Shown piece after piece: positions 54,297 through 62,500 of a stretch of 64,000 nucleotides of DNA. The notes beneath the pieces are model-generated. The model ran no database searches. It was given only the letters and a program-made list of their open reading frames with translations, and had not been told where the DNA came from. Origin of the DNA: Anaerolineaceae bacterium (GTDB lineage Bacteria > Chloroflexota > Anaerolineae > Aggregatilineales > Phototrophicaceae); NCBI GenBank assembly GCA_020634115.1, contig JACKCH010000010.1, positions 558,001 to 622,000 on the forward strand, read 5' to 3'. Every line of letters starts with the position of its first letter. The first letter of the stretch is position 1. A program made the translations under genes and the position numbers.

Positions 54297-55712
54297 ATGT
54301 CTTCACTCGCATCGGTCATTATTCCTACCTTCAACCGTTCTGCGCTGCTGCGGGAGGCGGTTGACAGCGCCCTGGCGCAGAATTACCGCCCGTTAGAGGT
54401 CATCGTCGTGGATGATGGCTCGACGGACGACACGGCGGAACTGATGGCCGCTTATGGTGACGGCGTGCGCTATATCCGCCAGGCGAACGCCGGGGTATCT
54501 GCCGCCCGGAATCACGGGTTCAGTGTTTCCAAAGGGGCGTTTGTCGCCTTTCTGGATGATGATGACCGGTATCTGCCGCAGAAGATCGAACGGCAGGTGG
54601 CCTACATTCAGGCGCACCCGGCAGTCGGGCTGGTACACAGTCGTTACCTGTTAGGGAATGCCGCCGGGCAGGTCGTCGGGCGCATGGGGCTGCTTTCCGA
54701 AGGCGATGTTCTCAAAGAACTGCTCCATCGCAATTTTCTGTGGATGAGCGCACCGCTCATCCGTCGTGATGTGCTGGAAAAAGTCGGTGGCTTTGATGAG
54801 GCCTTATCCACCGCCGCTGATTATGACCTGTGGTTGCGGATCGCGGACGCCGGGTATCCCTTTGGCTGTGTGCAGGAACCCCTGGGAATCTACCGGTTAC
54901 AGCACGGCAGTATGGTGACGAATGTCGCCCGCACCGAGGCTGAAGTCATCACCATCCTGGATCGGTATTTCGCCCAATCCGGGCATCCCCCCGAACTCCT
55001 GACGCTGAGAGATGAAGCGTATACCGAGTGGCGTTTGTGGTTCGTGCGTCGTCATTACGCGGTCGGCAACTGGGACGCCGCCCGCCGTAACCTTTCCCAG
55101 GCCTTATCCCTCAATCTGGGGATCACACCCGCCACGCTCCTCGACACCTTCTACAGCGAGGCCATAGATGAGCGGGTTCGTGACCCCTTCGCTTACGTGG
55201 CGGACGTGTTCGAGCATCTGCCGCCCGAAGCCGAGTTTTTGCATCCATTCCGCCCGACACTGCTCAACCGGATTCATCTGGCGGTGGCGCTGCGTGGGTA
55301 TCAGCGCCCGGATGTGGCCGGGGCGCGGGAGTATTTTGCGGAAACGCTGCGCTCCCATCCCGAACTGGCCGCGATGAAAGCGGATTTTGTGCAGATCGCC
55401 ACCGGGAGCGCCTTAGGGCTTCCGGTTGAGGCTGACCAATATATCAATACAGTCTTTGCCAATCTGCCGCCCGCCGCTGGCGAATTGGCACAACTCGAAG
55501 CACGGGTACGTAGCGATGTCGCTGTCGCTAGAGCTTTTGAGGATTATCACAACAATACCCGCGCCGCTGCTGCCGCCTTGATTCTGAGCGCTTTACGCGC
55601 TCGCCCGGCCTGGATTCGTAATCGGGGCGTGGCCTCGATGCTGGTGAAATCGCTCCCCGCCTGGTTCAGACAGGCGGTTTTGCCCTGGCGCAGGAATTCC
55701 GCTCAATCATGA
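54297..55712 (+). CDS. GT2 glycosyltransferase with C-terminal helical domain
   Basis: The 471-residue enzyme has an N-terminal GT2 domain: SVIIPTFNRSALLREAVDSA, EVIVVDDGSTDDTAEL, and FLDDDDRYLPQKIERQ (metal-binding DDD). ADYDLWLRIADAGYPF is the base region. Residues about 230-471 are helical without a known motif. It shares ATGA with the next GT2 gene (55709-55712), so the two are co-translated. Confidence 0.9.
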   Translation: MSSLASVIIPTFNRSALLREAVDSALAQNYRPLEVIVVDDGSTDDTAELMAAYGDGVRYIRQANAGVSAARNHGFSVSKGAFVAFLDDDDRYLPQKIERQVAYIQAHPAVGLVHSRYLLGNAAGQVVGRMGLLSEGDVLKELLHRNFLWMSAPLIRRDVLEKVGGFDEALSTAADYDLWLRIADAGYPFGCVQEPLGIYRLQHGSMVTNVARTEAEVITILDRYFAQSGHPPELLTLRDEAYTEWRLWFVRRHYAVGNWDAARRNLSQALSLNLGITPATLLDTFYSEAIDERVRDPFAYVADVFEHLPPEAEFLHPFRPTLLNRIHLAVALRGYQRPDVAGAREYFAETLRSHPELAAMKADFVQIATGSALGLPVEADQYINTVFANLPPAAGELAQLEARVRSDVAVARAFEDYHNNTRAAAAALILSALRARPAWIRNRGVASMLVKSLPAWFRQAVLPWRRNSAQS

Positions 55713-56830
55713 CTCCCCTGGTTTCGGTGATTATCCCCTGTTACGAGCAGGCGCGGTTTGTGGCCGCTGCCGTCGCCAGCGCATTATCCCAGACGTATCC
55801 CCAGGTCGAAGTTATTGTCGTGGATGACGGCTCGACCGATGACCCGGAGACTGTGCTGGCGGCGTACAGTAGTTCGATAAGCTTGATTCAGCAGCAAAAT
55901 CGGGGATTAGCTGCTGCCCGCAATGCCGGATTTCACCACGCGCAAGGGGAGTATCTCTTTTTCCTGGATAGTGACGATCAACTGTTCCCCGATGCGCTGG
56001 CGCGGCATGTCGCCCTGCTGGAAGACCACCCGGATTATGCCCTGTCGTATTCCGCCTGGCAGCAGGTCAGCGAGGATGGCCGTGAAGTTTACGGCATCGT
56101 CCGCCCCAATATCAGCGGCCATGTCCTCGAACCGCTGCTGCTGCGCCGCTTCTTTTTCTTTGCTAGTTCCACGCTGGTGCGCCGGGCGTGCCTGGAGCAG
56201 GTTGGCCTGTTTGACGAATCCATTCTGTGGGGGGAAGATGCCGACCTGTGGACGCGGCTCGCCTATGCCGGTTTCGCCTTCGGGTATCTGGATGAGCCGC
56301 TCACGCGCTACCGGATTCACGCCAAGAGCATGACCGCCCAGGTCAGCCTGGAACAGTCGGCCAGTTGGACCGGGCTGCTGGATAAATTCTTCGCCACGCC
56401 CAACCTGCCGGAGCACCTTTTGGCACTCAAAGGCGAAGCCTATGCTGTGTTGCATTACGAGACGGCGGGGCGCTGCTATCGTGCCGGTCAGACCGAACTG
56501 GCAGAAGATCATCTGAAAGCGGCGCTGGCACTTTATCCCCAGGTACAGGCAGAATGGCTGCTGGAATGGGTCGCCGGAACCGCCCTGGACTCGCGCACCA
56601 CCCGCCCGGAAGCGTTCATGCGCTGGGTAAGCGCCATTCTCAAAGGCCAGGGGCAGGATTTAGGCCGCCGTTTGCCGGGGCGGTATCACACTGCCGCGAT
56701 TTTTGCCGCTTACCAGAGCCGTCGCTTTGACCGAATTCGGGCGCATATCATCCCGGCGCTGCTGGCTGATCCGGCGGTACTGCGCAACCGGGGTTTTCTT
56801 CGTATCGCGCTGGAATCGTTCGTGAGGTAA
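55709..56830 (+). CDS. GT2 glycosyltransferase
   Basis: The 373-residue enzyme has SVIIPCYEQARFVAAAVASA, VIVVDDGSTDDPETVL, FFLDSDDQLFPDALARH and GEDADLWTRLAYAGFAFGYL. The DSD/DD carboxylates coordinate the sugar-nucleotide metal. A short fragment of this gene (56281-56363) recurs as a damaged copy at 60368-60440. It overlaps the previous gene by 4 nt and is followed by the next GT2 after 5 nt. Confidence 0.9.
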   Translation: MTPLVSVIIPCYEQARFVAAAVASALSQTYPQVEVIVVDDGSTDDPETVLAAYSSSISLIQQQNRGLAAARNAGFHHAQGEYLFFLDSDDQLFPDALARHVALLEDHPDYALSYSAWQQVSEDGREVYGIVRPNISGHVLEPLLLRRFFFFASSTLVRRACLEQVGLFDESILWGEDADLWTRLAYAGFAFGYLDEPLTRYRIHAKSMTAQVSLEQSASWTGLLDKFFATPNLPEHLLALKGEAYAVLHYETAGRCYRAGQTELAEDHLKAALALYPQVQAEWLLEWVAGTALDSRTTRPEAFMRWVSAILKGQGQDLGRRLPGRYHTAAIFAAYQSRRFDRIRAHIIPALLADPAVLRNRGFLRIALESFVR

Positions 56831-56835
56831 CTGGT

Positions 56836-57825
56836 ATGACAGCAGAATTGCCTTCCGTGAGTATCATCGTCCCGGTCTATAACGGTGCGAACACGATCAA
56901 TATCTGCCTGCAAAGCCTGCTCGGACAGCATTACCCGGCTGACTTGTTTGAGATTATAGTCGTCGAAAACGGCTCGACTGACAACACGGCGGAAGTCGTC
57001 GCTGCCTATCCGCACCCGGTACGCCTGTTGCGGAGTCAGGAACGCGGCCCAGCGGCGGCGCGTAACCTGGGGATTGCCCATTCGGATAAGGAGATTGTGG
57101 CGTTCACCGACGCAGATTGCATCGCTCACCCCGATTGGCTGGCCGAACTGGTCAAAGGCTACACGAATGCGGAAATCGGCGGCATCGGTGGGGCGATCCT
57201 GCCGTATGAACATGCCGACCGCAACCTGTACGAATGGTTTGCCGAACAGCATCCCCCGCTACAGAATTTCATCAGCGGCGACCACGAATTTCTGCCACAC
57301 TTGTATACGGCCAATGCCTCGTACCGCCGCGCTGTCATCAACCAGGTGGATAACTTCAATCCGGGGATGGTGACAGGCGAAGATGTAGACCTCGCCTGGC
57401 GGGTGCAGTTGCACACCCGCCTGAAGCTGCACTATGCGCCCCAGGCCATTATCTACCATCACCACCGCTCAACCCAGAAGGGGCTAGCTCGCCAGTACCG
57501 GAATTACGGATTTGGGGAAATCCTGCTGGATACTCTGTACGGACGTTACCCGCAGTATCCGCGCACTCGGGGGTTTCAGGCGCGGCGGATGCTTAACCAG
57601 GCGGCGACAATACCGCGCTATGGCCTTTCGATCATCATCCGTCGGATTCGTATGATGCGCGGCCAGATCGAGCAGCAGCAGGCCGCCTTACCGTATCTGC
57701 TGCTGCTGATTGAGAGTAATAACCTGCGTGGAAAACTGGATGGGCTGGTGGCAACCCGGTTGATGACCAGCACCAAACGATTTTTCCGCAGCCAGTACCG
57801 GAGTTATTTTGACCGTTACTATTGA
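56836..57825 (+). CDS. GT2 glycosyltransferase
   Basis: The 329-residue enzyme shows SIIVPVYNGANTINICLQSL, IIVVENGSTDNTAEVVAA, VAFTDADCIAHPDWLAELV (DAD metal site) and TGEDVDLAWRVQLHTRLKLH. The C-terminus (HHRSTQKGLARQYRNYGFGE) resembles enzymes that use lipid-linked acceptors. It is the last + gene of the cluster and overlaps the convergent GT4 gene by 7 nt. Confidence 0.9.
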   Translation: MTAELPSVSIIVPVYNGANTINICLQSLLGQHYPADLFEIIVVENGSTDNTAEVVAAYPHPVRLLRSQERGPAAARNLGIAHSDKEIVAFTDADCIAHPDWLAELVKGYTNAEIGGIGGAILPYEHADRNLYEWFAEQHPPLQNFISGDHEFLPHLYTANASYRRAVINQVDNFNPGMVTGEDVDLAWRVQLHTRLKLHYAPQAIIYHHHRSTQKGLARQYRNYGFGEILLDTLYGRYPQYPRTRGFQARRMLNQAATIPRYGLSIIIRRIRMMRGQIEQQQAALPYLLLLIESNNLRGKLDGLVATRLMTSTKRFFRSQYRSYFDRYY

Positions 57826-59150
57826 TCCTGGGCTTTCATCTTGGTCGTGAGCCGAACGTAGTGCTCAAAGATGTCGTGTACCTCATCTTCCGCGCTGCGA
57901 ACACGGGGAATGCCAGCCCGCAAACGCGGCAGCAGATCCGGTTCATTAATCAGCCGCCGGAGATGAGCGGTCAATTCGTCCACATCATTGATCTCGAAAA
58001 GCAGGCCGTTTTGGTCATGCGTGACAAGTTCGGCCATGCCGCCCAATCGGGTCGTAATAACCGGAATCCCCGCTTTGAAGGCCTCCAGGATGACCGTTGG
58101 GCTGTTTTCATACCAGCGTGATGGCACGACCAGGACATCAAACTGGGATAGCACCTGCTTGAGTTGTTCCGAACCTTTGAATCGCCCATTCCAGCGGATG
58201 GTTGGGCATCTCCGCGTTTGTCGGATGAGTTTGGTGGCGAAATTCAGTCCCGTATTGGTATCACCCCAGATGTCCAGACTTACGGCCTGCTTGCTCTGTA
58301 ACACGTTGACAACGGCCTGCACGATCAGATCAATACCTTTGTGCGGTTTGATCTGCCCCATATAGCCCAGGCGCAGTATTGGGCTGCGGTCACGTTGGAT
58401 ATCCATCACACCCGACTCGCCGATCCCATGCGGGATTAACACAAACTTGCTCGTGTTGTAGCCGTATTCGGCAAATTTGTCGATGATAAATTGTGACGGG
58501 CAGATCACCAGGTCTACAGAGGCAAGCGTGCGTTCCAGTATCTGGCGGCGGGTGGCAACCTCGCGGATTTTAACCTCCCCGATGGGCGTATACTGTGCCA
58601 GTGACCAGAAGGTATCCATAATAGACGGCACATACTGATCCAGATAACGATAGCGGCGCTTGTCATTCATGACGCAGCGGGTGCATTTATCATCGCTCTC
58701 CGGCCCGGTGCAGAGACTGTCGTTGCTATCCAGCAGGTTTAACCGGATACACATAAACCAGTACTCCGTCAGTGTGAGTACCGTCGGGATACCCATTTCC
58801 TGAGCCGCCCGGATGATTTCGACTCCCAGCATATAGCCACTGATCAGGTGTACAATATCGAATTTGCCGGATTGCAGCACCTGGCGAAAGATTTTACCGA
58901 TGTACTGATTATCGTAGGTTTGTACGAATCGAGGGACATCACCCCGCACATCCAGCGAGAACTGGTGAACCGTGATTCCGTCCTGAGAGGTCGTTTTGAA
59001 TTCAGTCTCAGGCGCGTTCACATTCTCCAGGGCGAAAACTTCCACATGATGTCCATTTTGAACAAGCCCTCGAGCTATTCGTTCCGCAGCGCGCTCTGCC
59101 CCTCCGATATGGGTAGGAGGAAAGCCATGCACAGCTAAAAGTATACGCAT
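57819..59150 (-). CDS. GT4 glycosyltransferase
   Basis: The 443-residue enzyme has MRILLAVHGFPPTHIGGAER at the N-terminus and a C-terminal GT4 domain: RLGYMGQIKPHKGIDLIVQA, FDVLVVPSRWYENSPTVILE (donor-binding Glu) and ITTRLGGMAELVTHDQNGLL. A cysteine-rich stretch SLCTGPESDDKCTRCVMND is typical of some GT4 subfamilies. It belongs to the glycan cluster by position, but on the opposite strand. Confidence 0.9.
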   Translation of the reverse strand: MRILLAVHGFPPTHIGGAERAAERIARGLVQNGHHVEVFALENVNAPETEFKTTSQDGITVHQFSLDVRGDVPRFVQTYDNQYIGKIFRQVLQSGKFDIVHLISGYMLGVEIIRAAQEMGIPTVLTLTEYWFMCIRLNLLDSNDSLCTGPESDDKCTRCVMNDKRRYRYLDQYVPSIMDTFWSLAQYTPIGEVKIREVATRRQILERTLASVDLVICPSQFIIDKFAEYGYNTSKFVLIPHGIGESGVMDIQRDRSPILRLGYMGQIKPHKGIDLIVQAVVNVLQSKQAVSLDIWGDTNTGLNFATKLIRQTRRCPTIRWNGRFKGSEQLKQVLSQFDVLVVPSRWYENSPTVILEAFKAGIPVITTRLGGMAELVTHDQNGLLFEINDVDELTAHLRRLINEPDLLPRLRAGIPRVRSAEDEVHDIFEHYVRLTTKMKAQDQ

Positions 59151-59296
59151 CCAACCAACCCCAGCTATATGCCCACAATAGAATATAAATTACTATTTAA
59201 ATCGACGCTATTGATACGAGATAGTATATTAAACAGATACAACCTAGGTATAATATGCATTCTTTTGTATTTTGCAAAATGAAAGACTAGTGCTGC

Positions 59297-60331
59297 ATGG
59301 CGATACGTATCTTTCTTTGCTATCGAACGGATGTATCTGCGGATATTGGCGAATCAATCTACAATATGCTGGTCAGCCATTACGACTCCAGCATAGTTAT
59401 CCGGGAAACTGAGCATTCTGGCGGCGAATCAGAACCCGCCAAAGGTGATATGTTGCTTATCGTCTTGCATCCGCAATGGCTGCGCTTTATTCAGGAAACC
59501 GGGACTAGCTTTGCCGATTGGAATCGTGATTTTCTAGCGCACCGCTACCTGGATGGTCTGCTTCACCCCCGGATCAATACGATCCTCATCCTGGCAGATG
59601 GCGCGAATCCCCCTTCACGATTACAGCTCCCTTCCAATTTGCAGCATTTACCTAACTATGACATAACATCACTACCATTCAGCTGTTCGTCATCTGACCA
59701 CGACGCGAACCGGCTTTTGCACAGCATACGGACGCACACTGTAAAACCCCGGCTCGATAGATGGGCCGTTGTGCTGGTGGGGATGCTCGTTCTGGCCGCT
59801 GCGATCTGCGTGGCTGTTGTGCCGTTTGGGAAAATATCGCTGGCGATTGAGAGCATGATCCCTGGGCGGACAGACAGTTATGTGTATAACGGCTGGCTCG
59901 AATACCAGAACGGGAACTACGAGAACGCCGTCGCCCAGTTTGAACATGCTACGCTGATTCTACCCAGCGCAGATGCTTACGAAGGACTGGCCTGGAGCTA
60001 CGCCAGGCTCGATCAGCCCGAACAGGCGGTTACTAATTTTGATCGTCTGGTTGAAGCCAGTGCTGGTACAGATCGGGGCTATGGGCAGCGTGGTTGGTAC
60101 TTCATTGGCGTGAAGGATTTCGAGCGTGCACTCCCAGATATGGAAGAGGCCGTCAATTTGAACCCGGAAGCGGCTGATAATTATTATGGCCTGGGTTTGG
60201 CACAGGATGCCTTAGGCAACACTCAGTCCGCGCTGGAAGCGTATCGTCAGTATCTGGGTCTGACATCCAACCCGGATTCATATGTGGTGGATCGAGTGGG
60301 GGAATTGGAACAATCTGCTGATAACCCGTAA
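59297..60331 (+). CDS. TIR-like/TM/TPR membrane protein
   Basis: The 344-residue protein begins with a TIR_2-like domain (IRIFLCYRTDVSADIGESIY, LLIVLHPQWLRFIQ, and DWNRDFLAHRYLDGLLHPRI). In many TIR NADases this helix reads RLE or WxxxE; here the acidic residue is D in RDFL. A transmembrane helix follows (about 156-178; VVLVGMLVLAAAICVAVV), then three to four TPR units (about 195-320; YNGWLEYQNGNYENAVAQFE). It may be a membrane signalling or defence protein; activity is uncertain. A TATAAT box lies at 59249-59254. Confidence 0.75.
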   Translation: MAIRIFLCYRTDVSADIGESIYNMLVSHYDSSIVIRETEHSGGESEPAKGDMLLIVLHPQWLRFIQETGTSFADWNRDFLAHRYLDGLLHPRINTILILADGANPPSRLQLPSNLQHLPNYDITSLPFSCSSSDHDANRLLHSIRTHTVKPRLDRWAVVLVGMLVLAAAICVAVVPFGKISLAIESMIPGRTDSYVYNGWLEYQNGNYENAVAQFEHATLILPSADAYEGLAWSYARLDQPEQAVTNFDRLVEASAGTDRGYGQRGWYFIGVKDFERALPDMEEAVNLNPEAADNYYGLGLAQDALGNTQSALEAYRQYLGLTSNPDSYVVDRVGELEQSADNP

Positions 60332-60367
60332 ACGCTTCCAGCGCACTATTTCCCGCTCTGACTGTTC

Positions 60368-60440
60368 CGGGTATCTGGATGAGCCGCCCACCCTTTGCCG
60401 GATTCGCGCCATAGTATGACCGCTCGGAACAGTCGGCCAC
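60368..60440 (+). pseudogene. Fragment of a duplicated GT2 gene
   Basis: This 73-nt stretch matches 56281-56363 of the GT2 gene (CGGGTATCTGGATGAGCCGC is shared) with about ten substitutions and a deletion of roughly 10 nt. It has no start, is out of frame and ends abruptly. It is a decayed partial duplicate lying 4 kb from its source, in the 227-nt gap after the TIR-like gene. The rest of the gap contains nothing I recognise. Confidence 0.7.
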
Positions 60441-60558
60441 TAGGAGTAGGGACAGCAGGTCGAAACCCTGTCCTGTATCCGCAATTGAAGCATTAGCAGA
60501 GTGCGCTAACCCGCTCCAGTGTATTCTGCTGTAAGTCATGCCCCCCGCTATATACCGA

Positions 60559-61473
60559 CTACACCCCTGTCTGTTTGATAGACAGGAAACGTTTAAACCA
60601 GCGATTCTGAGCGACTGCCAGCCCACCAAGAATAGTCATGAGTCCAATGATTGAGGTAGCTACGATCTCTTCGTGAAGAAAGAGAATCCCCAACGTGAGA
60701 GCCGTAATGGGGATCAGGAAAGTGACCATTGATGTATTGGATGCGCCTGCTCTGAAAATCAATTGGAACCATATTATGAAGGCCAGAGCTGTACTCAGAA
60801 ATGATAGCCCTAAAATCGCACCGAGCGATTGTAGACTGGGACTCAATGTCCAGGGCTGTTCGAGTGCAGCGAGTGGCAGTGTAAGGATTGTTGCACCGGC
60901 CAGCATCCCAGCGGCAGACACAGCAGGCGGTGTGCCTTTGAATTGGCGACCATAAACCGCCGCAAAGCCGTATGAGCAGGTCGCACCGAGCATAGCCAGT
61001 TGTGCAATGACCTGTGACCCTAAACCCCGCAAAGCATCTGGACCAATGAGTATACTGACGCCGAACATCCCAATCACGATACCTAGTAAACGATTACTTG
61101 TGAGTTTGTCATCGGTCGTGAGGTAATGGGCGATAACCGCAGTAAATAGAGGCGACGTTGAATTCAATATGCCAGCAAGATTACTGTCAATCCGTGTTTC
61201 AGCCCAAACGATAAGACTAATAGGCAAAGCAGCTCGCAATGTACCTAAAATAATGAAACGTTTCCACGCAACCGCTGTTCCGGGTAAATGTTGCCCGGTG
61301 GCGTACACGTAGATGATGAGTAATAGAGCGGCAATTCCGACTCTGGCAAAGACAATCGTGAAGGTTGATAGGCTTTGTAGCGCAACCTTCATAAAGAAGA
61401 ATGAACTTCCCCAGAAGATTGAAAGCAAGATTAGCAAAGCCCACTCTGTTTTGCCCATCTTAAGGTGGTTCAT
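60559..61473 (-). CDS. EamA/DMT-family transporter
   Basis: About 304 residues from ATG 61473 (GAGAGGGAG upstream; the frame reaches 61530). There are about ten membrane helices in two EamA repeats (LLSIFWGSSFFFMKVALQSL at the start; FLIPITALTLGILFLHEEI in the second half). Family members export amino acids or metabolites. It is divergent from the ArsR-type gene, which is likely its regulator. Codon use is more AT-rich than the surrounding genes. Confidence 0.88.
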   Translation of the reverse strand: MNHLKMGKTEWALLILLSIFWGSSFFFMKVALQSLSTFTIVFARVGIAALLLIIYVYATGQHLPGTAVAWKRFIILGTLRAALPISLIVWAETRIDSNLAGILNSTSPLFTAVIAHYLTTDDKLTSNRLLGIVIGMFGVSILIGPDALRGLGSQVIAQLAMLGATCSYGFAAVYGRQFKGTPPAVSAAGMLAGATILTLPLAALEQPWTLSPSLQSLGAILGLSFLSTALAFIIWFQLIFRAGASNTSMVTFLIPITALTLGILFLHEEIVATSIIGLMTILGGLAVAQNRWFKRFLSIKQTGV

Positions 61474-61537
61474 CTTTTTCTCCCTCTCAATTTTAAGAAC
61501 CATAATTATAAGGCAATCGTGTGACTTCATGTTTCGG

Positions 61538-61578
61538 TTTTCATCGAAATGTGATTGTGATATAATTGGAAATGTGAT
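61538..61578 (+). promoter_or_regulatory. Promoter and operator-like repeats of the ArsR gene
   Basis: TATAAT (61561-61566) has a TTTTCA -35-like hexamer 17 nt upstream (61538-61543). The 10-mer GAAATGTGAT occurs twice (61546-61555 and 61569-61578), bracketing the -10 box. TTTCG...CGAAA makes an inverted repeat across the -35 region. Arrangement suits an autoregulatory ArsR operator controlling the divergent transporter too. Confidence 0.5.
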
Positions 61579-61599
61579 AGATATTTGAAAGGTAAAGTG

Positions 61600-62298
61600 A
61601 TGGTTCAGGAACCCGATATGGCAGCCGTTGCAGCCCTCATTGGAGAGCCAACACGAGCGATAATTCTGTCAGCTTTACTGGGCGGTGAGGCTTTGCCCGC
61701 TTCTGAGCTTGCTTTTCGGGCGCAAGTAACGCCTCAGACCGCTAGTAGTCACCTATCGAAACTTCTCGAAGGAAATTTACTCAAAGTAGCGACAGTCGGG
61801 CGTCATCGTTACTATTCTTTGAAGAATCATGCAGTGGCTCAGACCCTGGAATCCCTACAAGTGATCGCCCCGTTATCCCAACCAGGGCCGCTACACATGC
61901 CAAAGATTTCACCTGAGCTATGCCATGCCCGCACCTGTTATGACCATCTTGCCGGCAGATTGGGCGTCACGCTCACTGAGGTTTGGCTTCAGCAGACCTA
62001 CCTCATCCAGAAAAATCAAAATTATGAGATCGCTCCAAAAGGGATAGAATGGCTTGAATCGTGGAAAATTGATGTGGAACTGCTGAAGAAAAAACGTCGG
62101 AAATTGGCCTATGCCTGTTTGGATTGGAGCGAGCGTCGCTTTCATATTGCGGGATCGCTCGGTGCTGCGCTTGCAGACTTATTTTTTGAAAATGGTTGGA
62201 TCAAGCGATTGCCACAGAGTCGGGCGCTAAAGATCACTGCTGTAGGCGAAAACTTACTGAAGCAAGAGTTTGGGATTGCCTTGCCAGAAGCCCAATAG
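61600..62298 (+). CDS. ArsR-family transcriptional regulator
   Basis: About 232 residues from ATG 61600 (AAAGG upstream; a TTG-type start lies at 61585). The N-terminal winged HTH has LIGEPTRAIILSALLGGEAL and VTPQTASSHLSKLLEGNLLK. A C-terminal module of about 120 residues contains CHARTCYDHLAGRLGVTLTE, a Cys/His pattern found in this subgroup. Divergent from the EamA transporter with a 126-nt intergenic region holding the repeats. It probably represses both genes. The inducer is unknown. Confidence 0.9.
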   Translation: MVQEPDMAAVAALIGEPTRAIILSALLGGEALPASELAFRAQVTPQTASSHLSKLLEGNLLKVATVGRHRYYSLKNHAVAQTLESLQVIAPLSQPGPLHMPKISPELCHARTCYDHLAGRLGVTLTEVWLQQTYLIQKNQNYEIAPKGIEWLESWKIDVELLKKKRRKLAYACLDWSERRFHIAGSLGAALADLFFENGWIKRLPQSRALKITAVGENLLKQEFGIALPEAQ

Positions 62299-62427
62299 TC
62301 AATGGAATAATCTACATCAGATGGCGTCTATTCGTCTAACGAATTCTAACGCTTTTCACTCTCCCGACCGGATTCCCGCGCCCGTATAAAAATTCTATTA
62401 GAATGCCACAATGGTACTGAACCCCAG

Positions 62428-62456
62428 TTGTTATAAAAATAAACCCATGTTAAAAT
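62428..62456 (+). promoter_or_regulatory. Promoter of the metal ATPase gene
   Basis: -35 TTGTTA (62428-62433) and -10 TAAAAT (62451-62456) are 17 nt apart, 44 nt before the ATG at 62501. The AT-rich context supports it. Confidence 0.5.
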
Positions 62457-62500
62457 AAAAATACTGGATTCGAAAAACCATTTTACACAGGTGCAATAAT

